In this document: positions 35,701-43,028 of the stretch, in pieces
How positions within the stretch are numbered: position 1 is the stretch's first letter
Layout: each line of letters starts with the position of its first letter
Assembly (NCBI GenBank): GCA_014879565.1
Contig: JACSRW010000032.1
Coordinates: forward strand, 186,001-250,000
Reading direction: 5' to 3'
Source of the DNA: Chitinophagaceae bacterium
GTDB lineage: Bacteria; Bacteroidota; Bacteroidia; Chitinophagales; Chitinophagaceae
Length of the DNA: 64,000 nucleotides
The notes under the pieces: model-generated
The model's database searches: none
Seen by the model: the letters and a program-made list of their open reading frames with translations, nothing else
What the model was told of the DNA's origin: nothing
Program-made: the position numbers and the translations under genes

Positions 35701-37586
35701 CACTCACCAACCACTTCACTCAGCTCCAGCCATCTCATTTCCTTTTCATCCAGCGCGGCTGTTATTTCTCCAATCCGCACTGATAATTGCTGCAATTCTT
35801 CAAAAGGGGTATTGCCGCTATTGAGTTTTTCTGTAACGGTTTCTTTTTCACGGGAGAGTTCCGCAATCTCTTTACCCAGCAGCTCAAACTCTCTTTTTTC
35901 CTTGTAACTCGCCTGTCGTTTACCGGACGCGGAAGCGGGTGCCGGCGTGGTGGTTTCCGCTGTTTTGTTCTCTTTCTTTTCCTTTGTTTCCGGTTCCTCC
36001 GGCACTTCGGCCCTGTATTGAGAATAATTACCCGGAAAATCACGAATTACACCCTCTCCTTCGAATACAAAAAGGTGATCCACCAGGCGGTCCATAAAGT
36101 ACCTGTCGTGCGATACGATCAGCAGGCAACCCGGGAATTCGCTCAGAAAATTTTCCAGCACACCCAGTGTAGGCAGGTCAAGGTCATTGGTCGGCTCATC
36201 CAGTATCAGAAAATTCGGATTACGGAAAAGGATGGACAGGAGGTGCAGTCTTCTTTTTTCCCCGCCACTGAGTTTGCTGACATAGGTATATTGTTTGTCA
36301 GGATCAAAAAGAAACAGCTGGAGAAACTGGGCCGCGCTGAGCGAACCGCCACCGGCCAGCGGAAAACTTTCGGCCATGGTTTTCACAAACTCTATCACCC
36401 GCATATCTTCTTTCAGCACCAGTCCCTGCTGGGAGTAATTGCCAAATACAACCGTATCACCCACATTGATTTTACCGCTGTCAGCTTTTTCCAGTCCCTG
36501 CAGCATATTGATGAACGTGGATTTGCCCACCCCGTTTTTCCCTACAATCCCGATCCGTTCTCCTTTTTTGAATGTGTAATCAAAACCTTTCAGGATGACT
36601 TTCTCTCCGTAGTTTTTGTAGACTTTTTTCAGTTCAATCACTTTGCCGCCCAGCCGGTTCATTTTCATTTCCAATTGCAGTTTCTCATCCGCTGTTTGCT
36701 GTTTGGCCTTCTTTTCAATTTCGTAGAAATTATCCTGACGGCTTTTGCTCTTGGTGGTCCGGGCGCGGGGTTGTTTACGCATCCATTCCAGTTCCTTCCG
36801 GTAAAGGTTCCGGGCTTTGTCCACACTGGCGGCTTCGCTTTCTTCACGGGCCGCTTTTTTCCCAAGGTAATTGGCGTAATCTCCCTTATATACAAATAAA
36901 TTGCTGCCATCCAGTTCCCAGATTTCTTCACAGGTAGCATCCAGAAAATACCGGTCGTGTGTTACGAGCAGCAGGGTTACGTTTTCCTTATCCAGGTAAT
37001 GCTCCAGCCATTCCACCATACCCACATCCAGGTGGTTGGTGGGCTCATCCATCACCAGCAATACATGTTTGTGTTCAAAGCCGATATCAATCAGGGTACG
37101 GGCCAGGGCAACCCGTTTACGTTGGCCCCCGCTGAGGGTGTTCACCGGCTGATTCAGATTATGAATGTTCAGTTTGCCCAGCACCTGCTTCACCCGGGTG
37201 TCAAAATCCCAGGCACCCAGTTCATCCATTTTGATCAGTGCACGGCCAAGCCCCTCTGTGTCTTCCGATTCGCTGGCCGCTTCATATTCCCGGATGGCAT
37301 TGATAATGGGGTGGTCATGAAAGAAAATGTTTTCTGAAACCGTTTTTTCTTCCGCAAAAACAGGCTCCTGTTCAAACAGTACCACATCCACATCTTTGTT
37401 AATCCATACCTTCCCTTCATCTGCCGTTTCTTTCCCGGACAGGATGCGGAGTAAAGTGGATTTTCCCGTACCGTTACGGGCTACCAGCGCTATCTTATCC
37501 CCTTCTTCAATATGAAAGGAAATTCCCGAAAAAAGAGGTTGAATGCCATAACTCTTGGTCAATCCTTCTGCAGATACATAATGCAT
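35700..37586 (-). CDS. ABC-F family ATPase (Uup-like)
   Basis: The 628-residue protein has two ABC cassettes and no membrane domain. Cassette 1 has GTGKSTLLRIL near 42, LSGGQRKRVALA near 153 and LLVMDEPTNHLD near 180. The linker (about 235-320) carries RARTTKSKSRQDNF. Cassette 2 has GVGKSTFINML near 353, LSGGEKRRLHLL near 443 and LILDEPTNDLD near 466. The C-terminal region from 540 is charged and coiled-coil-like, as in Uup, which binds branched DNA or the ribosome. ABC-F proteins act on translating ribosomes. Confidence 0.94.
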   Translation of the reverse strand: MHYVSAEGLTKSYGIQPLFSGISFHIEEGDKIALVARNGTGKSTLLRILSGKETADEGKVWINKDVDVVLFEQEPVFAEEKTVSENIFFHDHPIINAIREYEAASESEDTEGLGRALIKMDELGAWDFDTRVKQVLGKLNIHNLNQPVNTLSGGQRKRVALARTLIDIGFEHKHVLLVMDEPTNHLDVGMVEWLEHYLDKENVTLLLVTHDRYFLDATCEEIWELDGSNLFVYKGDYANYLGKKAAREESEAASVDKARNLYRKELEWMRKQPRARTTKSKSRQDNFYEIEKKAKQQTADEKLQLEMKMNRLGGKVIELKKVYKNYGEKVILKGFDYTFKKGERIGIVGKNGVGKSTFINMLQGLEKADSGKINVGDTVVFGNYSQQGLVLKEDMRVIEFVKTMAESFPLAGGGSLSAAQFLQLFLFDPDKQYTYVSKLSGGEKRRLHLLSILFRNPNFLILDEPTNDLDLPTLGVLENFLSEFPGCLLIVSHDRYFMDRLVDHLFVFEGEGVIRDFPGNYSQYRAEVPEEPETKEKKENKTAETTTPAPASASGKRQASYKEKREFELLGKEIAELSREKETVTEKLNSGNTPFEELQQLSVRIGEITAALDEKEMRWLELSEVVGE

Positions 37587-37602
37587 GGCGCAAAGATATG
37601 TG

Positions 37603-38253
37603 TTAACGGCCCAGCAGATAAAGCAGCATACAAATAAGGAGGGTCAGAACGGTCACAAGCAGCAGGTTCCATTTCTCCCTGCGGCTGTACCGGTGTACTT
37701 CCTGCAGGCTGTCTCTGATTTCCTGTTGCAAAGCAGGGTTTCCGGTTGCCAGTTTATCCAGTTGTTTTACCAATTCGGATGCCTGGGAGGGTTCAAGCGG
37801 TTTAAGGCAATGCAGCCCGCTTCGTACAATGCTGCGGGAACATTCCGGGTCATTAAAAGCCAGAAGTTTTTGGATGTTATCATCAGAAAAAAGGCTTAGC
37901 ATATACGCCAGAAGTCCCTGCCGGTCTAGCCGGAAATGATCAAGCCGGGCTACATGCCTTTCCAGTTCCAGGCAGGCGCCGATCATAGAAGCGGGATTGA
38001 TGATCTCCTGCATTTTTTTCCGGCCCTGGCTTTGCTGGTACCAACGTTGTTGAAGGTAATATTCCCTTTTTGTGGGATCGGTAAGGACTTCATAGGCCTC
38101 TTTTACTTCCGCGAAACGGGCTGCAGACCATGGATCCAGCCCTGCTTTATCCGGGTGGAGTTGTAAGGCAAGCCGCCGGTAGGCTTTTTTAATCTCAGCC
38201 TGGGAAGCAGATGCTTCCAGTTCCAGCAGGGCAAAATAGTCTTTGAGCGGCAT
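37603..38253 (-). CDS. J-domain membrane protein
   Basis: The 216-residue protein begins with a J domain (MPLKDYFALLELEASASQ, ALQLHPDK with the HPD motif near residue 33, then KEAYEVLTDPTKREYY), then a helical region of about 120 residues, and ends with one hydrophobic segment (WNLLLVTVLTLLICMLLYLL) and two terminal residues. It is a type II-like or tail-anchored DnaJ protein facing the cytoplasm, which would recruit DnaK to the membrane. It lies 16 bases upstream of the ABC-F gene on the same strand, so both may share a transcript. Confidence 0.9.
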   Translation of the reverse strand: MPLKDYFALLELEASASQAEIKKAYRRLALQLHPDKAGLDPWSAARFAEVKEAYEVLTDPTKREYYLQQRWYQQSQGRKKMQEIINPASMIGACLELERHVARLDHFRLDRQGLLAYMLSLFSDDNIQKLLAFNDPECSRSIVRSGLHCLKPLEPSQASELVKQLDKLATGNPALQQEIRDSLQEVHRYSRREKWNLLLVTVLTLLICMLLYLLGR

Positions 38254-38321
38254 AAACTGCGAAGTTACCCCTGTTTTTCAGGCAAAAACAACCCTGGAGC
38301 GGATATTTTAGTCTATTCCGG

Positions 38322-38329
38322 TAAATTTG
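38322..38329 (+). promoter_or_regulatory. Bacteroidota-type -7 box, TAAATTTG
   Basis: TAAATTTG matches TAnnTTTG and lies 60 bases upstream of the superoxide dismutase ATG. The region between holds a heptamer array, so the array would be in the 5' leader. No clear -33 TTTG is present. Confidence 0.4.
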
Positions 38330-38352
38330 AATGAATAAATCCTGAATTAAAC

Positions 38353-38387
38353 GCACTCATCACTCATTACTCACTCAATCTCCCGTC
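38353..38387. repeat. Degenerate heptamer array ending one base before the sod ATG
   Basis: Consecutive units of period 7, with three strong copies of the pattern n-Y-ACTCA (for example TCACTCA and TTACTCA) followed by two weaker ones, run from 38353 to 38387; the ATG is at 38389. It occupies the place where a ribosome-binding site would be. Confidence 0.5.
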
Positions 38388-38388
38388 T

Positions 38389-39141
38389 ATGAACAATAAA
38401 TTCAATCCCACCCGCCGCGACTTTATCAAACAAACAGGTAAAGCAGGACTTGCGGCGGGCCTTTCAATTACTGTTCTGCCATCTTGGGCAAACATAAATG
38501 ATGGATATGGCGGCGATACAGGTATCGCCGAAGAAATCCCTTTTGAACAGCGACCTCTGCCGTATGCCTATACAGACCTTGAACCTGCGATAGATGCGCT
38601 CACGATGGAGATACATTATTCCAAACATGCAGCGGCCTATGCCAAAAACCTGGCGGAAGCCCTGAAAGCAGAGGGCGTGGATACCGGAAAGGAAAAACTG
38701 ACCGGTTTGCTGAGCCGTATCTCCAAATACTCCGCTAAAATGCGTAATAACGGCGGCGGGCATTATAACCACGAATTTTTCTGGAGAAGTATGCGGGCTG
38801 CCTCCGAAAATAATGGGCCTTCCGGGGAACTGGCTGCAACGATTATCCATGATTTCGGGTCAGTTGAAGCATTCAAAACCCAGTTTTCCGACGCCGGTAA
38901 AAACCGCTTTGGCAGCGGCTGGGCCTGGCTGGTAAAAACGAAGGAAGGTAAACTGGTCGTGGGATCCACCCCGAATCAGGATAACCCGCTGATGGATACC
39001 AGTGAACTCAGAGGCACACCCTTACTCGGACTGGATGTATGGGAGCATGCCTATTACCTGAAGTACCAGAACCGACGCCCCGATTATATAGCTGCCTGGT
39101 GGAAACTGGTGGATTGGGAAGTCGTAGGAAAGAGAATGTAA
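38389..39141 (+). CDS. Tat-exported superoxide dismutase (Fe/Mn family)
   Basis: The 250-residue protein begins with a Tat signal, TRRDFIKQTGKAGLAAG, cleaved around LPSWA. The mature part has the Fe/Mn-SOD order: PFEQRPLPYAYTDLEPAID, metal His in IHYSKHAAAYAKNL, GGGHYNHEFFWRSM, and the Asp-x-Trp-Glu-His ligand motif in LDVWEHAYYLKYQNRRPDY. It dismutates superoxide outside the cytoplasm after folding with its metal inside. Iron versus manganese cannot be decided. Most bacterial Fe/Mn SODs lack export signals. It is flanked on both sides by heptamer arrays. Confidence 0.94.
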   Translation: MNNKFNPTRRDFIKQTGKAGLAAGLSITVLPSWANINDGYGGDTGIAEEIPFEQRPLPYAYTDLEPAIDALTMEIHYSKHAAAYAKNLAEALKAEGVDTGKEKLTGLLSRISKYSAKMRNNGGGHYNHEFFWRSMRAASENNGPSGELAATIIHDFGSVEAFKTQFSDAGKNRFGSGWAWLVKTKEGKLVVGSTPNQDNPLMDTSELRGTPLLGLDVWEHAYYLKYQNRRPDYIAAWWKLVDWEVVGKRM

Positions 39142-39146
39142 ACAGA

Positions 39147-39188
39147 AAGTGTAAAATGGGGAGTGGCAAGTGAAGAGTGGGACGTGCA
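39147..39188. repeat. Degenerate heptamer array, six units (nnnTGnn)
   Basis: Six consecutive 7-base units begin six bases after the sod stop codon. All six have TG at positions 4-5, for example AAGTGTA and GAGTGGC. The array is followed by a TGCCA/TGGCA hairpin (39189-39204), then two more units of the same type near 39208-39221. Confidence 0.6.
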
Positions 39189-39233
39189 TGCCAGCCTCCT
39201 GGCAAGCAGGTGAAAAGTGATTCGGAACGGCCC

Positions 39234-39281
39234 AACCTCAGCCTTAACCTTAACCTTAACCTAAACCTCAATCTCAGCCTA
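39234..39281. repeat. Hexamer array, eight units (ARYCTH)
   Basis: Eight tandem 6-base units such as AACCTT, AGCCTT and AATCTC run from 39234, ending 19 bases before the ATG of the lipoprotein gene. The same unit family recurs at 42840-42899 and inside the DUF6600 coding sequence. Confidence 0.8.
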
Positions 39282-39300
39282 ACCTTACAACTAACATAAA

Positions 39301-41091
39301 ATGCGAGTAATAAAATTATCCGCCGCCCTGTTGCTGGGCTTGTTATTTTTCTCCTGTCAGCGTGATATTAAATGGCCGGATCTGCCCCAGGGCACAAACG
39401 AAACACCGGTGAACGATGCGTTACGTATTACAGGTGGTATTACCGGAATTGTTGTGGATGAAAATAACCGGCCTGTTTCCGGCGCTTCGGTAAGCAGCGG
39501 TACGAATACGACCACTACAGACCGTTATGGGGCTTTCCGTTTCAGGAATATTTCCCTTTCCAAAGCAAATGGTTCTGTGAAGGTGGAAAAAAACGGATAC
39601 TTTACCGGCTATCGCAGCTTTGTAGCCGTAGAGGGCCGGATCAATAATGTACGCATTAAACTGCTGCCCAAAACCAGTGCCGGCAGTTTTAATGCGGTTG
39701 CTGGTGGTACACTTTCCCTGCCATCCGGTGCCAGGCTGCTGATGCCGGCAGATGCTGTAGCGGATGCGGCGGGTACAGCCTATACCGGTCAGGTGAATGT
39801 CGCCATGACCTGGATAGATCCGTCATCAGCCGATTTGCCTTATACGCTGATGGGAGACCTGCGGGGTATTACAACCGGCGGGGCTGAACGGGGTCTATCT
39901 ACATTTGGGATGATCGGCGTGGAAATGACCGGTGCCACGGGTCAGCCTTTACAGATAGCGCCTGGTAAAAAGGCTGAACTAACTTTTCCCATACCGGCTT
40001 CGCTGCAGGCTGCTGCGCCCGATACCATTGATCTCTGGCATTTTGATGAGGTCACCGCACGCTGGAAACAGGAAGGACGCGCCGTTAAAACAAGTGGCAA
40101 CCTGTATCTCGCACAGGTCAGTCATTTTTCTTTCTGGAACTGTGATGCGCCATTCCCGCTGGTGGATCTGTGCATGTCACTAAAGGACAATCACGGAACT
40201 CCTCTGATTAATGCCCAGGTACGCATCAAAAGAATCCTGAATAATACATACGGTTACGGCCGCACAGATTCACTGGGTAATTTATGCGGGAAAGTGCCCA
40301 AAGATGAAAATCTTGAATTGCAGGTGCTTGATCTTTGCCATAATCCCGTTTTCACCCAGGCGATCGGCCCTTTCAGCAGCAGCACAACCCTGCCACCGGT
40401 AACGGTCACAATTCCTGCTCAAAACAGCCTGGTTATTTCCGGCACGATCACGAATTGCGCTTCTGCCAACGTTACCAACGGAGCTGCTGCTGTTTACCTG
40501 GAAGGCGGACAGTTTTATGTGGTACCGGTAAGCAACGGCGCATTCAGCCTTCAAATCATGCGATGCGGCAATGATCCCGTTAACTTCACCGTTCTTGGAT
40601 TTGATTATTCAACCTTACAGCAATCAGCTCCCTTTACTGGTTCAGGCAATACCGGAACAGTGAGTACGGGCACCCTGAATGCCTGCGGTACATCTGCCGT
40701 TCAGTTTATTGAATTGCTGATTGACGGAACACCTTATAGTATAATGGCACCTCCTGATGCTATGTATTATTCAGACTCGCTGAATACCGGGGCCTATACC
40801 AACCGCACCTGGGTCAACGGGTTCAGGCAAAATAGCGGGGCTGGTAACTATATTCAGTTTAATTTCCTTAACAACCAGGCCGCTAATCCTGCCTTGCCGT
40901 TGGAATATGTTGCTTTCGGTATGGCGCCTGGCGTGACAGCCACCCAGAATTTTGCTGGTTCCGCATCTGTTAATATAACAGCATTTGGGGCCACATCGGG
41001 TACCTACGTGGAAGGTAATTTTTCAGTACAAATGAATATTGGCGGCACACCGAAAAATGTGCTGTGCAATTTCAGGGTAAGGAGGAATTGA
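39301..41091 (+). CDS. Lipoprotein with carboxypeptidase-like regulatory domain
   Basis: The 596-residue protein starts with a lipoprotein signal (AALLLGLLFFSC, Cys near 19). Residues about 45-120 form a carboxypeptidase-regulatory-like beta-sandwich (ITGIVVDENNRPVSGASV, TDRYGAFRFRNI). The next part resembles surface proteins that carry the MPADAV and AELTFPIPASLQ-type segments and the LWHFDEVTARWKQEG motif, followed by a second carboxypeptidase-like region and Ig-like strands. It is probably an outer-membrane-anchored surface protein of unknown ligand. It is preceded by a hexamer array and followed by a heptamer array and a terminator. Confidence 0.8.
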   Translation: MRVIKLSAALLLGLLFFSCQRDIKWPDLPQGTNETPVNDALRITGGITGIVVDENNRPVSGASVSSGTNTTTTDRYGAFRFRNISLSKANGSVKVEKNGYFTGYRSFVAVEGRINNVRIKLLPKTSAGSFNAVAGGTLSLPSGARLLMPADAVADAAGTAYTGQVNVAMTWIDPSSADLPYTLMGDLRGITTGGAERGLSTFGMIGVEMTGATGQPLQIAPGKKAELTFPIPASLQAAAPDTIDLWHFDEVTARWKQEGRAVKTSGNLYLAQVSHFSFWNCDAPFPLVDLCMSLKDNHGTPLINAQVRIKRILNNTYGYGRTDSLGNLCGKVPKDENLELQVLDLCHNPVFTQAIGPFSSSTTLPPVTVTIPAQNSLVISGTITNCASANVTNGAAAVYLEGGQFYVVPVSNGAFSLQIMRCGNDPVNFTVLGFDYSTLQQSAPFTGSGNTGTVSTGTLNACGTSAVQFIELLIDGTPYSIMAPPDAMYYSDSLNTGAYTNRTWVNGFRQNSGAGNYIQFNFLNNQAANPALPLEYVAFGMAPGVTATQNFAGSASVNITAFGATSGTYVEGNFSVQMNIGGTPKNVLCNFRVRRN

Positions 41092-41102
41092 ATGTAACTT
41101 TC

Positions 41103-41137
41103 TACGTTATAAGTTGTAAGTTTTAAGTACTAAGTGA
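41103..41137. repeat. Heptamer array, five units (TAAGTNN)
   Basis: Four consecutive units match TAAGTnn exactly, for example TAAGTTG and TAAGTAC, after one weaker unit. They start 11 bases after the lipoprotein stop codon and run into the terminator stem at 41137. Confidence 0.75.
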
Positions 41138-41169
41138 GCAGGCGTTTCAACTGAAACGCCTGCTTTTTT
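41137..41169 (+). terminator. Rho-independent terminator of the lipoprotein gene
   Basis: AGCAGGCGTTTCA (41137-41149) and TGAAACGCCTGCT (41152-41164) form a perfect 13-bp inverted repeat, followed by TTTTT. It ends the lipoprotein transcript. The heptamer array lies between the stop codon and this stem. Confidence 0.93.
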
Positions 41170-41171
41170 CT

Positions 41172-41192
41172 ATTGCCTATTACCTATTTGTG
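41172..41192. repeat. Short heptamer array, three units (ATTnCCT-like)
   Basis: ATTGCCT and ATTACCT followed by a weaker third unit, period 7, lie just downstream of the terminator. The same units occur at 48323-48364. Confidence 0.5.
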
Positions 41193-41343
41193 AAAGCTTT
41201 TTGTACAATCTTTTGTGAAAACCCATTTCCCCGGGCAATAGCCTGCTGCTATGGCATACAAATCGTATCTGTAAGCATGTAAGAGCGTAAAATCCTTTAA
41301 CAAGTTTTTGCATGATGCGATTTATTACTAAAAACAGCAACAC

Positions 41344-42678
41344 ATGAAACGACTGAAAAAATTGGCTGTACTGGCACTGGTATGGGTGCTGGGCAGTTCG
41401 CTGCTGATGCCCTTACAGGCACAGTATGCCGGCAACTATGACCGTGACCGGGAAGTAACTTACCAGGACTTCTACGATCAGCTGAGTCCTTATGGCAAAT
41501 GGGTGGATCACCCCGATTATGGGTATGTCTGGATTCCGGATGCCGGTCCGGATTTTCAGCCTTACCAGACCGAAGGACACTGGGTCTGGACTGAAGAAGC
41601 GGAATGGATGTGGGTCTCGGGTTATGACTGGGGCTGGGCGCCTTTTCACTATGGCCGCTGGGACCAGGATGAGTATTACGGATGGTTCTGGGTACCTGGT
41701 TACGAATGGTCACCTGCCTGGGTAGCCTGGCGTGACGGTGGTGATTATTACGGGTGGGCGCCCCTGCGTCCGGGAGTCAATATTGATGTTAATTTCAATA
41801 TCGGTACTTATGCGCCGCCCCATCATTTCTGGAGCTTTACACCCCGCCGTTATATCCTGTATCCGCGTATCCGGGAGTACTGTGTGGATTATCACCGTAA
41901 TTATTCAATAATTAGCGTCACAACGGTTATAAACTTTAATATCGGTGGCCGCTGGGGCTTCCGTTCCGGTCCCCGCCGCTGGGAAGCCGAACGTTATTGC
42001 GGACCCATCCGCCCGGTTCGCTTCAGAGACAGTTACAGCCCGGGTCGTGTATATTACCGGGACAATGAAATCCGGATGTACCGGCCGAATGTACGGCGCG
42101 AAGAGGGACGTGGATTTGCACCCCGTCAGTTTGAGCGCTATGACCGGAACAATAACTTTCGTCAGAATAACGGAAATGGCCGTCCGGATAACAGCAACCG
42201 GAGTAATAATGGCTGGAGACCTGACAGGAATGGCAATAACGGAAATAACAATGGCTGGGGACGAAATGAAAATGGTAACCGGAGTAACCGGGATAATGAC
42301 CGAATAGCGGGTAACCGTACAGGCCGCCCTGATACCCGTGACCGCATTACAGAACGTCCTGCTCCGCCACGTTCCTTTGAGCGCCGTGAGCCCCGTAGCA
42401 GCGACGCTCAACCTCAGTCTCAGCCCCGGTCTCAGTCCCAGCCTCGTTCCTTAGAGCGTCGTGAGCCCCGTAACGGTTATTCTCAACCTCGATCTCAGCC
42501 TCAGCCTCAACCTCAGTCGCAACCGCGTTCCTTCGAACGTCGTGAGTCCCGTAACGGCTACGCTCAACCTCAATCTCGGCCTCAGCCTCAGTCTCAGCCT
42601 CGTTCCTTTGAACGCCGCAGTGAAAACAATTCACCCGGGAACCGGGAGTTCAGGCAACAAGGTAACAGAAGAGGGTAG
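41344..42678 (+). CDS. DUF6600-type Trp/Tyr-rich secreted protein with repetitive Pro/Gln/Arg tail
   Basis: The 444-residue protein has a signal peptide (LALVWVLGSSLLMPLQAQ). Residues about 35-150 repeat Y/W-rich motifs such as LSPYGKWVDHPDYGYVWIP, WGWAPFHYGRWDQDEYYGW and VPGYEWSPAWVAW, typical of the DUF6600 family. The middle is Asn/Arg-rich. The tail (about 340-430) has three and a part copies of a 25-27-residue repeat starting PRSFERREPRNGY and continuing in Gln/Pro/Ser. The tail DNA is built from the same hexamer family seen in the neighbouring gaps. Function is unknown; envelope stress or adhesion is possible. Confidence 0.8.
   Translation: MKRLKKLAVLALVWVLGSSLLMPLQAQYAGNYDRDREVTYQDFYDQLSPYGKWVDHPDYGYVWIPDAGPDFQPYQTEGHWVWTEEAEWMWVSGYDWGWAPFHYGRWDQDEYYGWFWVPGYEWSPAWVAWRDGGDYYGWAPLRPGVNIDVNFNIGTYAPPHHFWSFTPRRYILYPRIREYCVDYHRNYSIISVTTVINFNIGGRWGFRSGPRRWEAERYCGPIRPVRFRDSYSPGRVYYRDNEIRMYRPNVRREEGRGFAPRQFERYDRNNNFRQNNGNGRPDNSNRSNNGWRPDRNGNNGNNNGWGRNENGNRSNRDNDRIAGNRTGRPDTRDRITERPAPPRSFERREPRSSDAQPQSQPRSQSQPRSLERREPRNGYSQPRSQPQPQPQSQPRSFERRESRNGYAQPQSRPQPQSQPRSFERRSENNSPGNREFRQQGNRRG
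42410..42601 (+). repeat. Coding hexamer arrays in the DUF6600 tail
   Basis: Three blocks of tandem hexamers of the A-R-Y-C-T-C type lie at 42410-42445, 42485-42526 and 42566-42601, each inside a 75-81-base repeat. Read in frame, CCT CAG and TCT CAG codons give Pro-Gln and Ser-Gln runs. The same hexamers in the same orientation form intergenic arrays at 39234-39281 and 42840-42899. Confidence 0.75.
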
Positions 42679-42817
42679 AGGGATGGGAGACGGTAGTCGG
42701 GAGTCGGGAGTCGGGAGACGGGAGGCAGGAGACGGGAGATGGGAGTCGGGAGTCGGGAGTCGGGAGGCAGGAGACGGGAGATGGTAGTCGGCAGTTGGCA
42801 GTTAGTAGTTAGTAGAT
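42671..42817. repeat. Long heptamer array, 21 units (GGGAGNN)
   Basis: The register of 7 runs unbroken from the last codons of the DUF6600 gene (42671) to 42817. The dominant units are GGGAGTC, GGGAGAC, GGGAGGC and GGGAGAT; units at both ends are weaker (GGCAGTT, AGTAGTT). A higher order is visible: the stretch 42699-42740 and the stretch 42741-42782 follow nearly the same order of units, so a block of about 42 bases was duplicated. Any open frame through it (for example 42461-42787) is spurious. Confidence 0.9.
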
Positions 42818-42839
42818 TCCTTCTTCGTAAAAAGGTTTC

Positions 42840-42899
42840 AGCCTAAGCCTAAGCCTTAGCCTCAACCTTAGCCTCAACCTTAGCCTCAACCTTAATCTA
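42840..42899. repeat. Hexamer array, ten units (ARYCTH)
   Basis: Ten tandem units such as AGCCTA, AGCCTC and AACCTT run from 42840; AGCCTC and AACCTT alternate in the centre. The array lies between the GGGAGNN heptamer array and a strong terminator hairpin, so it is probably transcribed as 3' untranslated RNA of the DUF6600 gene. Confidence 0.85.
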
Positions 42900-42902
42900 T
42901 AA

Positions 42903-42966
42903 CCCGGAATTGGTATCTCTCAGGAAAAATGCCTGAAAAGAGATACTGATTCCGGGGTTTTATTTA
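42903..42966 (+). terminator. Long hairpin terminator downstream of the DUF6600 gene
   Basis: CCCGGAAT (42903-42910) pairs with ATTCCGGG (42949-42956). The stem continues through two G-T pairs and GGTATCTCT/AGAGATAC (42913-42920 with 42939-42946), with an inner CAGG/CCTG stem. GTTTTATTT follows. It lies 225 bases after the stop codon, with two repeat arrays in between. Confidence 0.85.
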
Positions 42967-43028
42967 ATAAAGAGGGATTGATTGTATATTTAAAAACCGG
43001 TAAGCTTTTCAGAAAACCGGATTCGGAT

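Noticed and set aside
35787-36899. 370-codon plus-strand frame opposite the ABC-F gene
   Set aside because: Phe/Gln-rich translation, typical of the reverse complement of a Lys/Glu-rich coding sequence.
39234-39281. Telomere-like (AACCTT)n repeat as a chromosome end
   Set aside because: Units are degenerate, few, and lie between two normal genes in the middle of the window; a linear replicon end is not supported.
42461-42787. Open frame giving a GRRE/SGVG-rich protein
   Set aside because: The frame is created by the GGGAGNN heptamer array and the antisense-like third frame of the DUF6600 tail; such ESGVGSRE-type products are typical translation artefacts of this repeat.
42903-42960. Integron attC site
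   Set aside because: The long hairpin lacks the attC core sites and is followed by a T run, so a terminator explains it better; there is no integrase.
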